The notes beneath the pieces were generated by a model. It worked only from the letters and a program-made list of their open reading frames with translations. It had not been told where the DNA came from and ran no database searches. From NCBI GenBank assembly GCA_900759435.1, contig CAAEVD010000273.1:1-6147 (forward strand): a DNA stretch of 6,147 bases, in the 5' to 3' direction. Each line of letters opens with the position of its first letter. Position 1 is the stretch's first letter. Origin of the DNA: an uncultured Collinsella sp. (GTDB taxonomy: Bacteria > Actinomycetota > Coriobacteriia > Coriobacteriales > Coriobacteriaceae). Position numbers and translations under genes: made by a program. Of the stretch, positions 1-6,018 are shown piece after piece.

Positions 1-1
1 C

Positions 2-64
2 AACCCTGCCATTCTTGCGGACTCGCTGTACCGCATGAAGGGCACCAAACAGGGGAACGCATAA
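2..64 (+). CDS. 3' end of an upstream gene (partial, product unknown)
   Basis: An open frame runs in from the left edge and ends with TAA at 62-64. Its last residues read NPAILADSLYRMKGTKQGNA. The stop shares its final A with the ATG of ispD (TAATG), the usual sign of translational coupling inside an operon. Twenty residues are too few to identify the protein. From established gene order, the gene before ispD is often carD or a PIN-TRAM (YacL-like) protein, but nothing visible here separates these or rules out others. The coding call rests on the frame being open to the window edge and on the coupled stop/start. Confidence 0.6.
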   Translation, partial: NPAILADSLYRMKGTKQGNA

Positions 65-792
65 TGGCGCCCGTATGCGCCGTGGTCGTTGCCGGTGGCA
101 GCGGCCAGCGCTTTGGTAACCCCGGTGGCAAACAGCTCGTCAATGTAGCGGGCCGTCCGCTCATGAGCTGGTCCATCCGCGCATTTGATCGGAGCGACAA
201 GGTCGGCCACATCGTGGTGGTGTGTCCTGCCGAGCGTCGTGCCGAAATGCGCCGCCTGGCCATCGACCCGTTCGGCTATGACACGCCCATCAGCTTTGCC
301 GATGCCGGCAATACCCGTCAGGATTCCACCCGTGCCGGCGTGCATGCGGTTCCGGCAGGCTTTGAATACGTCGCCATTCACGATGGCGCTCGTCCGCTCA
401 TTACGACTGAGGCCATCGACCATGCTATCGACGTGCTCGTGAGCGACCGTGCCCTCGATGGTGTCGTGTGCGGCCAGCCCGCCATCGACACACTCAAGAT
501 TGTCGATGGCGACAACATCGTCGAGACGCCGCCACGCGAGCTGTACTGGGCCGCGCAGACGCCGCAGATCTTTAGCGTCGACGTCATGAAGCGCGCCCAC
601 ACCGCAGCCATCGCCGATGGGTTTATCGGGACCGACGATTCTTCGCTGGTCGAGCGCATGGGTGGGCATGTCCGCTGCGTCCAGAGCCCACGCGACAACC
701 TTAAGGTGACGGTACCCGAGGACTTGCGTTCCGTAACCGCGATTCTGCTCGGTCGCATGGCCGAGGGAGAGGACCTTCCCCATGTTCAGTAA
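64..792 (+). CDS. ispD: 2-C-methyl-D-erythritol 4-phosphate cytidylyltransferase (IspD)
   Basis: IspD is cytosolic and joins CTP and MEP to give CDP-methylerythritol in the non-mevalonate isoprenoid pathway. The 242 residues fit the usual family length. The N-terminal nucleotide-binding signature AGGSGQRFG (residues 10-18) supplies R16, followed by K23 in GGKQ; these match the E. coli Arg20 and Lys27 positions. NTRQDST (83-89), HDGARP (106-111), DTLK (142-145), R158, WAAQTPQIF (162-170), TDDSSLVE (190-197) and DNLKVTVPEDL (211-221, with K214) are all recognisable family blocks. The glycine in HDGARP (commonly HDAARP) and NPGGKQ (commonly PKQ preceded by other residues) are mild variants. The start is supported by AGGGGA at 51-56, seven bases upstream. 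It overlaps the upstream stop by one base and overlaps ispF by 11 nt, so it is cotranscribed. Confidence 0.96.
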   Translation: MAPVCAVVVAGGSGQRFGNPGGKQLVNVAGRPLMSWSIRAFDRSDKVGHIVVVCPAERRAEMRRLAIDPFGYDTPISFADAGNTRQDSTRAGVHAVPAGFEYVAIHDGARPLITTEAIDHAIDVLVSDRALDGVVCGQPAIDTLKIVDGDNIVETPPRELYWAAQTPQIFSVDVMKRAHTAAIADGFIGTDDSSLVERMGGHVRCVQSPRDNLKVTVPEDLRSVTAILLGRMAEGEDLPHVQ

Positions 793-1276
793 CCTGCGCA
801 TTGGCCATGGCTACGACGTTCACCGTCTGGTGGAGGGTCGTCGATGTATTATCGGCGGGGTCGATATTCCCTACGAGCGCGGTCTGCTGGGCCACTCGGA
901 TGCCGATGTGCTCGCGCACGCCTTGGCCGACGCCATTTTGGGCGCCTGCCGCGGGGGAGACATCGGCAAACTGTTCCCCGACACCGATCCTGCCTATGAG
1001 GGCGCCGACTCGATGGTGCTGCTTGCCCGTGTGATGGACTATGCGCGCGAGCTGGGCTTTGAGTTTGTCGATGCCGACTGCACCATTGCCTGCCAGCAGC
1101 CCAAAATCACCCCGCACCGCGATGCCATGCGCGCCAACCTTGCCCATGCCCTGGGCGTTGACGTCGAAAACGTGGGCGTCGCCGCCACTACGACCGAAAA
1201 GCTCGGCTGGGAAGGCCAAGGCGAGGGGATCGGCGCTTGGGCCGTCTGCCTGCTACAGAAAACCGTTAAGGAGTAA
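782..1276 (+). CDS. ispF: 2-C-methyl-D-erythritol 2,4-cyclodiphosphate synthase (IspF)
   Basis: IspF cyclises CDP-ME 2-phosphate to MEcPP with release of CMP, two steps after IspD in the same pathway; the family works as a metal-binding homotrimer. The 164-residue length is normal. GHGYDVHRL (8-16) carries the metal ligands D12 and H14, and LLGHSDADVLAHALADAILGA (starts at 35) carries the third ligand H46. GDIGKLFPDTDP (59-70), the substrate loop GADS (74-77), TTTEKLGW (136-143) and GEGIGAWAV (147-155) are all present, so the active site looks intact. The ATG at 782 sits inside the end of ispD (11-nt overlap), with AGAGGA at 768-773 eight bases upstream. In some bacteria ispD and ispF are fused into one gene; here they are separate but overlapping. 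Confidence 0.97.
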   Translation: MFSNLRIGHGYDVHRLVEGRRCIIGGVDIPYERGLLGHSDADVLAHALADAILGACRGGDIGKLFPDTDPAYEGADSMVLLARVMDYARELGFEFVDADCTIACQQPKITPHRDAMRANLAHALGVDVENVGVAATTTEKLGWEGQGEGIGAWAVCLLQKTVKE

Positions 1277-1279
1277 CGA

Positions 1280-2746
1280 ATGCGTATCTACAACAGCGCT
1301 ACCCATAAAAAGGAAGAGTTCCAGCCCATCGAGTCCGGCAAGGTCCGCATGTACGTGTGCGGCCCCACGGTCTACGACAACATCCACATCGGCAATGCCC
1401 GCACGTTCATCAGCTTTGACGTGATTCGTCGCTGGCTCATCGCGAGCGGCTACGAGGTCACGTTTGCCCAGAACCTCACCGATGTCGATGACAAGATCAT
1501 CAAGCGCGCCAACGAGCAGGGCCGTACGGCTGCCGAGGTCGCGACGGAGTTTTCCGACAAGTTCATCGGCGTCATGCGCGCCGCCAACGTGCTCGATCCC
1601 GATGTGCGCCCCCGCGCTACCAAAGAGATCGGCCCCATGATCGCCATGATCAAGACGCTTATCGAGCAGGGCCACGCTTATGCAGCCGATAACGGCGATG
1701 TGTACTTTGCTGTGCGCAGCGATTCCAACTACGGTCAGGTCTCGGGCCGCAACATCGACGACCTTATGGTTGGCGCACGCATCGAGGAGAACGAGGACAA
1801 GAACGACCCGCTCGACTTTGCCCTGTGGAAGGCCGCCAAGCCCGGCGAGCCCAGCTGGCCGAGCCCCTGGGGCGAGGGCCGTCCCGGTTGGCACACCGAG
1901 TGCGCCGCCATGGTGCATCGCTACCTGGGCACTCCGATCGACATTCACGGCGGCGGCTCCGACCTTGCCTTCCCGCATCACGAGAACGAGTGCGCTCAGG
2001 CCACCTGCGCCTGGCACCAGGGCTTCTCCAACACCTGGATGCACACGGGCATGCTGCTGGTAGACGGCGAGAAGATGTCCAAGTCGCTCGGCAACTTCTT
2101 TACGCTGGCCGAGGTCCTCGAGCAGCACTCCGCTGCCGCCCTGCGCCTGCTGATGCTGCAGACGAGCTATCGCTCGCCGCTCGACTTTTCTTGGGAGCGC
2201 CTGGAGGGTGCCGAGAACTCGCTCACGCGTATCGCCGGTACGGTCGAGAACCTGCGCTGGGCCGCGAACCATGCGACGGCCGATGCCGATGAGGCAGCAT
2301 CCGAGGCGTTTGCCGCCAAGGCCGCCGAGACCCGTGCCACCTTTAAGGAGTGCATGGACGACGACTTTAACACCGCCGGTGCCATGGGTGCTGTCTTTGG
2401 CTTTGTGACCGAGTGCAACCAGTACCTGGAGCAGGCGGGCGATGCTGCCGACAAGGCCGCAGTCCTGGCTGCCGCCGATACGCTGGCCGAGCTGCTCGAT
2501 ACGTTTGGCGTTGAGCTTCCCGAGCCCAAGGTCGAGCTGCCGCTGGGTCTGCTGGGCGTTGCCGCCGGTCTGGTTGCCTATACGGGCGACGACGTGGACG
2601 AGGCTGCTGCCAAGATTCTCGAGGCCCGCGCCGAGGCCCGTGCCGCCAAGAACTGGGATCTGGCCGACGCCATCCGCGACCAGCTCAAGGACCTGGGCCT
2701 CACCATTGAGGATACGGCCGCGGGCACTCGTATTAAGAGTCTCTAG
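1280..2746 (+). CDS. cysS: Cysteinyl-tRNA synthetase (CysS)
   Basis: This class I aminoacyl-tRNA synthetase charges tRNA-Cys. Its 488 residues are slightly longer than the 461 of E. coli. MYVCGPTVYDNIHIGNARTF begins at residue 24, with the zinc ligand C28 and the HIGH-type motif HIGN (36-39). The other expected zinc ligands are C208 in WHTEC (204-208), H233 or H234, and E237 in FPHHENE (231-237). KMSKS is at 265-269 and is followed by LGNFF. The C-terminal helical tail has the family ending R-AR-KNWDLADAIRDQLKDLG...IEDTAAGT, so the protein is complete. AAGGAG at 1268-1273 is six bases before the ATG. It starts 3 nt after ispF. The long gap after the gene holds the hairpin at 2752-2856 rather than another gene. 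Confidence 0.98.
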   Translation: MRIYNSATHKKEEFQPIESGKVRMYVCGPTVYDNIHIGNARTFISFDVIRRWLIASGYEVTFAQNLTDVDDKIIKRANEQGRTAAEVATEFSDKFIGVMRAANVLDPDVRPRATKEIGPMIAMIKTLIEQGHAYAADNGDVYFAVRSDSNYGQVSGRNIDDLMVGARIEENEDKNDPLDFALWKAAKPGEPSWPSPWGEGRPGWHTECAAMVHRYLGTPIDIHGGGSDLAFPHHENECAQATCAWHQGFSNTWMHTGMLLVDGEKMSKSLGNFFTLAEVLEQHSAAALRLLMLQTSYRSPLDFSWERLEGAENSLTRIAGTVENLRWAANHATADADEAASEAFAAKAAETRATFKECMDDDFNTAGAMGAVFGFVTECNQYLEQAGDAADKAAVLAAADTLAELLDTFGVELPEPKVELPLGLLGVAAGLVAYTGDDVDEAAAKILEARAEARAAKNWDLADAIRDQLKDLGLTIEDTAAGTRIKSL

Positions 2747-2751
2747 TATTT

Positions 2752-2856
2752 GTCGACCGTTCGAGGTGCGGCAGATTGCCTTGAAAGAGGAGGGCATAGA
2801 CCTGGTGGTCATGCCCGACGATTGAAAGGCAAGGTGCCGTGGCTCGGACGGTCGAT
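2752..2856 (+). promoter_or_regulatory. Long structured RNA hairpin between cysS and rlmB
   Basis: Nearly the whole cysS-rlmB gap folds back on itself as two 46-nt arms around a 13-nt tip. Stem 1 pairs 2752-2765 with 2843-2856 (14 pairs, including G2752-U2856 and U2761-G2847 wobbles). A G2766/G2842 mismatch follows. Stem 2 pairs 2767-2773 with 2835-2841 (two wobbles). After a 2x2 loop (GA opposite GG), stem 3 pairs 2776-2782 with 2826-2832 perfectly. A 9x9 section (2783-2791 against 2817-2825) then reads G.A, A.G, A-U, A-U, G.A, A.G, G-C, G.A, A.G. The tip is GGCAT-type stem 2792-2797 with 2811-2816, a bulged A2798, GACC/GGTC, and a TGGT loop. No T-run follows directly, so it is not a standard terminator; a T-rich stretch (2857-2875) leads to the rlmB Shine-Dalgarno. 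Possible roles are an RNase III-type processing site, mRNA stabiliser, rlmB leader or stand-alone RNA. Confidence 0.75.
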
Positions 2857-2875
2857 TCTTGTTCGTTATCTATTT

Positions 2876-2889
2876 AAGGAGGCCGTCCT
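2876..2889 (+). promoter_or_regulatory. rlmB ribosome binding site, partly self-complementary
   Basis: AAGGAGG at 2876-2882 lies seven bases before the rlmB ATG and fixes the start. The overlapping bases AGGA (2877-2880) can pair with TCCT (2886-2889) around a GGCCG loop, giving a weak 4-bp hairpin that would hide part of the site. It lies only 19 nt after the large hairpin. Four pairs are marginal, so regulation by this small hairpin is only a suggestion. Confidence 0.6.
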
Positions 2890-3804
2890 ATGGCCGACAA
2901 TCGCAAGCGTGCGCCTCGTGGCGGCAAGCAGGCTGCTTCTGGCTCGCGTCCGATTCGCCGCAACGACCGCGCTGCCACTCCCAAGGGCCAGCGCGATCGC
3001 ACCCAGGCCGCACGTCCGCAGCGCGATCGCAACCGCGACGCTGTCCAGGCTCCCAAGGGCGAGTTTATCGAAGGTCGTCGTGCTGCCGCCGAGGCGCTAC
3101 GCACTGGTTTTCCCATCAAGTGCGCGCTCATTGCCGAGGGCGGGGAGCGCGATGCCGCCTTGTCGCGCCTGGTCGATGACCTCAACGCCGCGGGCGTCCG
3201 CATTAAGTATGTGCCGCGCGCGCAGCTCGACGCACTGTCGAGCCATGGCGCTCACCAGGGCATCGCGCTCGAGGTTGGCAACTTCCCCTATGCCGATGTC
3301 GCCGACATCCTCGACCGCGCGGGCGACGGTCCGGCGCTTGTCGTTGTGCTCGACCATGTGACCGACGACGGTAACTTTGGCGCCATCGTGCGCTCTGCCG
3401 AGGTTGTGGGCGCAGCGGGCGTCATCATCGCCAACAAACGAGCCGCCGGCGTAACGGTGGGTAGCTACAAGACTTCTGCCGGCGCCGTTATGCATCTGCC
3501 CATCGCGCAGGTCCCCAATATCGCTCGTGCGCTCGATGACCTCAAAGCCGCCAGTTTTTGGGTGGGCGGTGCCTCTGAGCACGCCGAGGGCAGCTGCTGG
3601 GATGCCCCCTTCGAGGGCCGCGTGGCACTCGTCATGGGTTCCGAGGGCGACGGCATCTCGCGTCTGGTGCTCGAGAAATGCGACTTTTTGACCAAGCTTC
3701 CCCAGCGCGGCATGACCGAGAGCCTCAATGTTGCCCAGGCGACTACGGCCCTCTGCTTTGAGTGGCTGCGCCGCAACGCCGGCGAGCTCATGGGGGAGGA
3801 GTAG
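2890..3804 (+). CDS. rlmB: RlmB-type 23S rRNA 2'-O-methyltransferase (SpoU/TrmH family)
   Basis: This SPOUT-fold enzyme uses SAM to methylate a ribose 2'-OH; in E. coli, RlmB acts on G2251 in the 23S P-loop. Residues 1-57 are a basic, Arg/Gln/Lys-rich tail that looks disordered and is not part of the core (E. coli RlmB is 243 residues, this is 304). EFIEGRRAAAEAL (58-70) starts the L30e-like substrate-binding domain. The knotted catalytic domain has motif I LDHVTDDGNFGAIVRSAEVVGA starting at 154 (N162, R168), motif II LVMGSEGDGI (247-256, E252), and motif III LPQRGMTESLNVAQATTAL (270-288, S278 L279 N280). Motif III departs from the more usual SLNVSVAA ending. The exact target base cannot be read from sequence; a sister SpoU methylase is possible, but the position before yacP favours RlmB. 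It is separated from cysS by 143 nt and from yacP by 3 nt. Confidence 0.9.
   Translation: MADNRKRAPRGGKQAASGSRPIRRNDRAATPKGQRDRTQAARPQRDRNRDAVQAPKGEFIEGRRAAAEALRTGFPIKCALIAEGGERDAALSRLVDDLNAAGVRIKYVPRAQLDALSSHGAHQGIALEVGNFPYADVADILDRAGDGPALVVVLDHVTDDGNFGAIVRSAEVVGAAGVIIANKRAAGVTVGSYKTSAGAVMHLPIAQVPNIARALDDLKAASFWVGGASEHAEGSCWDAPFEGRVALVMGSEGDGISRLVLEKCDFLTKLPQRGMTESLNVAQATTALCFEWLRRNAGELMGEE
2989..3031 (+). repeat. Two 13-nt direct repeats containing GCGATCGC in the rlmB 5' region
   Basis: The 13-mer CAGCGCGATCGCA occurs at 2989-3001 and again at 3019-3031, exactly 30 nt (ten codons) apart, each encoding QRDR in the basic tail of RlmB. Each copy contains the 8-bp palindrome GCGATCGC. The spacing in whole codons suggests a small in-frame duplication in a low-complexity tail rather than a DNA element, though only two copies are present. 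Confidence 0.6.
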
Positions 3805-3807
3805 CGC

Positions 3808-4485
3808 ATGTCCAAAAAGAACCGTGCCAAGTCCAAGGCCAAGCGCTTTGGCGAGGGCTCGGCCAAGCCGATTGTTTCGGCCGCGACCTACGGCGTGGGC
3901 GGCAATGCGTTTGCGCAGGCTATCGCCGACCCAGTCTCGACGGTGCACTCCAACAAGCCCGAGCTGCTGGTGGTCGACGGTTACAACGTGATCCACTGCA
4001 CGCCGCGCTACGAAAAGCTCGTGTACGACCATTCCGACGATCCGTATTCCAGCGACGTTCACGATATGGCGCGCACCGCCCTCATTAACGACGTTGCTGC
4101 CTTTGCCCAGGGCCGTTACGAGGCCGTGATCGTGTTTGACGGCGCGGGCAATATCTCCAGTGAACGTCCCAACCTGCCGGCCCGCGGCGTGCGCATCGAG
4201 TTCTCGCCGACGGGTGTTTCAGCCGATACCGTGGTGCAAAAGCTCTGCATCGAGGCGCGCGAGGAAGGCCGCGCATGCTCCGTGGTATCGAGCGACGGCA
4301 CGATCCAGGCCGTCGTCATGGGCAAGGGTGTCACGCGCATCTCGAGCCGTATGCTGGTGGACGAGATCAAACAGATCGATAACGACGTTCACGAGGCAGA
4401 GGAAGCTCCGCAGATCAAGATGACTCTGGGCAGTCGCCTGAGCCCCGATGCCCTGGCCAAGCTCAAGGCCCTGCGCGGGAGGTAG
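3808..4485 (+). CDS. yacP: YacP/Rae1-like NYN-domain ribonuclease
   Basis: The protein belongs to the NYN (PIN-like) fold. The Bacillus subtilis member YacP, renamed Rae1, cleaves mRNA in the ribosomal A site; a similar job here is inference. After a basic tail (MSKKNRAKSKAKRFG, 1-15) and a linker, the domain begins at ELLVVDGYNVIH (52-63), with D57 the likely metal ligand and Y59-N60 typical of the family. VIVFDGAG (107-114, D111), the GVSADTVVQKLC helix (136-147, D140) and VVSSDGTIQ (159-167, D163) supply the other acidic positions. The ending GKGVTRISSRMLVDEIKQ (172-189) matches the YacP pattern of a conserved GA/GV-R-S-S turn. At 225 residues it exceeds the B. subtilis protein (about 170), through both ends. 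GGAGGAG at 3795-3801 is six bases upstream. It is the last gene of the operon. Confidence 0.85.
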   Translation: MSKKNRAKSKAKRFGEGSAKPIVSAATYGVGGNAFAQAIADPVSTVHSNKPELLVVDGYNVIHCTPRYEKLVYDHSDDPYSSDVHDMARTALINDVAAFAQGRYEAVIVFDGAGNISSERPNLPARGVRIEFSPTGVSADTVVQKLCIEAREEGRACSVVSSDGTIQAVVMGKGVTRISSRMLVDEIKQIDNDVHEAEEAPQIKMTLGSRLSPDALAKLKALRGR

Positions 4486-4489
4486 GGAA

Positions 4490-4517
4490 GTTGGCGGGGC
4501 AATGCTGCCTCGCTAAC
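4490..4517 (+). terminator. Stem-loop after yacP
   Basis: Starting four bases after the yacP stop, 4490-4501 pairs with 4506-4517 around the loop ATGC. The stem has 12 pairs, two of them G-U wobbles when read on the plus strand (G4493-U4514, G4497-U4510). On the minus strand the same positions would be A/C mismatches, so the fold favours plus-strand RNA. No T-run follows, so this is more likely a 3'-end stabiliser or processing signal that helps the terminator just downstream. Its right side overlaps the stop codon of the minus-strand gene. Confidence 0.45.
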
Positions 4518-5853
4518 TCCATTCAGCGATGTCGATCATTCTTTCGAGGCGCCACGTTAGCGCCTTTTTTAGATATGGCAGCCTTGCCGTGAGCGCGTCG
4601 TTTCTGGAAAGAATCTCGATTGCCTCGTCAACGAAGCCTTCGAGTTTGTCGCCGTCAAACCAGCCCATGTCCTCGACGAGCAACATTTGTTTGGCGGGGC
4701 TTGAATGAAATTGTGCGCTGGTAAAACTGTGCTCTCCCGCCCTAAGCTCCTCTAGTGATATGTTGCACCAGAGCGATGAGCCCGAATCGAAGATGGGGGC
4801 AGGTCTGCAAGCTTGCGTGTTTACGTTTCGCACGAGGCCGAAGTTGCGCCAATGACGATCGTAGTTGGCAATGATGTCGTCACATACGATCATGCGGTCA
4901 AGGGCATCCTTGACGCCTGTCACCCCGAGCTCCTCGCAGTTTGCTACATATCGCTCGTAGTCGGTTAGCCGTTCATCTGCGTTTGCGTGCTGGTTTACAT
5001 AGAACGCAGGGACATACTCTTCTTCATCAGTTAAGAAGACATCGCATGTGCTCAGGGCGGAAGTGCCCGTGCCCTCGAGCGAGTAAGGCACATAATCGCA
5101 GGCGTTTAGGATGCGACGGTGGAGCGCGGTCGCCACCAGCTCGTTATAAGGTTCCTGGTCCAGGTGCGCTCCTGCCTTATGCAGAATTCGACGTTCGCCC
5201 TCGCACGTCCAGTACTTTTGAAGATTGCCGTCCGAGGTGTTATCGGGCTTTGCGGCAGCCGCTTTTCCCTCTGGGGCAAAGGGTGCAATGGTTAGCGAGA
5301 CGTCATCAAAGGCGTTATTGAAGAAGTTGATATCCTCCCAGGTGAGACCGGAACCTTGGGGCCTAATCCAATACTGGTCGGATAAGGAGAGGCCGAGATT
5401 TCGCTGGACGAGTTCATCGGGAACATCGACTGCGGCTTCTGCAAGCAGGGAGGCTAGCCCAATGCGTGCGAGCGGGATACCGCGGCCGCGCCACCAGATG
5501 CGGAAGGAGTCTAGCGATATGGGGCTATTAGGGCCAAATACTCCAATAGGGGCGTGGGCGTAATCGATGTCGGCACCGATGTGGGTAAAGTCTTTTCGCG
5601 ATGTGCTGTAGACCAGCTGAGCGACTTCGTACGTGCGGTTCATGAGGGTGAACGCGATCTCGCTCTTACCGTGGCCGCGGCGGGGACGTCCCCCCGTTTT
5701 GGTCACAGAGCGGAGTCGCGTGTCGACGCTGTCTTTGTCGATGAGCCATACACCAGAAGCCTTGCGGGCCTCAAGTGCTCCGTTTTTTATGAGCTCCTGC
5801 ACCCTGCGCGGAGTGATGCCGAGCAGCTCGGCGGCTTCTTTGGTAGTAAGCAT
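4513..5853 (-). CDS. HTH-HipA-like kinase fusion protein
   Basis: The 446-residue product begins with an excisionase/MerR-type helix-turn-helix, MLTTKEAAELLGITPRRVQE (1-20) and on to VWLIDKDSV (35-43), followed by an AT-hook-like TGGRPRRGHG (53-62). The rest resembles HipA-like kinases: LGLSLSDQYWIRP (153-165) with TWEDINFFNNAF (171-182), a flexible loop TSDGNLQKYW (206-215), candidate ATP lysine K226, E234, catalytic loop IANYDRHWRNFG (328-339; D332, N337) and metal-binding PIFDSGSS (353-360; D356). HipA of E. coli phosphorylates glutamyl-tRNA synthetase; the target here is unknown. The HTH may replace a separate HipB-type partner, as none is seen. The ATG at 5853 was chosen because GAAGGG lies seven bases upstream and the HTH starts exactly there; a start at 5895 would add 14 unrelated residues. 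It is less GC-rich than the operon and stands alone. Confidence 0.85.
   Translation of the reverse strand: MLTTKEAAELLGITPRRVQELIKNGALEARKASGVWLIDKDSVDTRLRSVTKTGGRPRRGHGKSEIAFTLMNRTYEVAQLVYSTSRKDFTHIGADIDYAHAPIGVFGPNSPISLDSFRIWWRGRGIPLARIGLASLLAEAAVDVPDELVQRNLGLSLSDQYWIRPQGSGLTWEDINFFNNAFDDVSLTIAPFAPEGKAAAAKPDNTSDGNLQKYWTCEGERRILHKAGAHLDQEPYNELVATALHRRILNACDYVPYSLEGTGTSALSTCDVFLTDEEEYVPAFYVNQHANADERLTDYERYVANCEELGVTGVKDALDRMIVCDDIIANYDRHWRNFGLVRNVNTQACRPAPIFDSGSSLWCNISLEELRAGEHSFTSAQFHSSPAKQMLLVEDMGWFDGDKLEGFVDEAIEILSRNDALTARLPYLKKALTWRLERMIDIAEWS
4546..4570 (+). terminator. Intrinsic terminator of the ispD-yacP operon, inside the convergent gene
   Basis: AGGCGC (4547-4552) pairs with GCGCCT (4560-4565) around a 7-nt loop, can be extended by a G4546-U4566 wobble, and is followed by T to 4570 (six T in all). 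This is the standard form of a Rho-independent terminator on the plus strand. It lies 60 nt after the yacP stop and within the last codons of the minus-strand gene, where it encodes KKALTWRLE. The convergent transcripts therefore should overlap by at least about 58 nt (4513-4570). Confidence 0.7.
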
Positions 5854-5860
5854 CGCGAAA

Positions 5861-5866
5861 CCCTTC
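5861..5866 (-). promoter_or_regulatory. Ribosome binding site of the HipA-like gene
   Basis: Read on the minus strand this is GAAGGG, seven bases before the ATG at 5853. It decides between this start and the upstream one at 5895, which has no comparable site and lies within the promoter spacer. The site also overlaps the end of the proximal operator arm. Confidence 0.65.
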
Positions 5867-5924
5867 GTTAGAACGAATAGTTTTATATATAGCAATTGTA
5901 ATTAAAACTATTCGTTCTAACGAA
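5864..5924. repeat. Perfect inverted repeat with nested palindromes, probable operator pair
   Basis: 5864-5885 and 5903-5924 are perfect inverse copies (22 bp) separated by a 17-nt AT-rich spacer. Allowing one mismatch (C5863/T5925), the arms extend to 5858-5885 and 5903-5930. Each arm begins or ends with the 14-bp near-palindrome TTCGTT-AG-AACGAA, so there are two 6-bp half-sites per arm and four in total. The centres of the two 14-mers (between 5870 and 5871, and between 5917 and 5918) are 47 bp apart. Position upstream of an HTH gene, flanking its likely -10, suggests autorepression by that protein. Binding is inference. Confidence 0.85.
5886..5894 (-). promoter_or_regulatory. Probable extended -10 promoter of the HipA-like gene
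   Basis: Read on the minus strand, TG-C-TATATA is an extended -10 element lying in the spacer between the two operator arms. No good -35 is visible, which is acceptable with an extended -10. Transcription would start near 5879, inside the proximal arm, about 26 nt before the ATG. A protein bound at both arms would cover the -35 region and the start site. Confidence 0.5.
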
Positions 5925-6018
5925 TGGTTTTGAGATTGAGGGCGAACCGACAGAAATGAACGGGCCTGGTACCTGTTGTTGCTGGATTTTGCATATTTGT
6001 ATAACGCCGTGTGGCCTG

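Noticed and set aside
1253..2812. 519-residue minus-strand open frame opposite cysS
   Set aside because: It mirrors a GC-rich gene in a complementary frame, resembles no family I know, and cysS is certain.
2766..2825. Short coding-like end VRQIALKEEGIDLVVMPDD in the gap
   Set aside because: It looks protein-like, but lies on the hairpin arms, has no start with a ribosome site, and matches nothing I recognise.
2844..2872. Possible separate rlmB promoter
   Set aside because: TATCTA at 2867 has only TCGGAC as a -35, too weak to claim, and the -35 falls in stem 1.
2750..3361. 203-residue frame starting in the cysS-rlmB gap
   Set aside because: Runs through rlmB in the wrong frame; the gap is explained by the hairpin.
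3097..4062. 321-residue minus-strand open frame opposite rlmB and yacP
   Set aside because: A shadow of GC-rich coding; spans two real genes and shows no domain.
5959..5977. Weak stem AACGGG/CCTGTT
   Set aside because: Six pairs with a wobble and no T-run; not enough to call a terminator.
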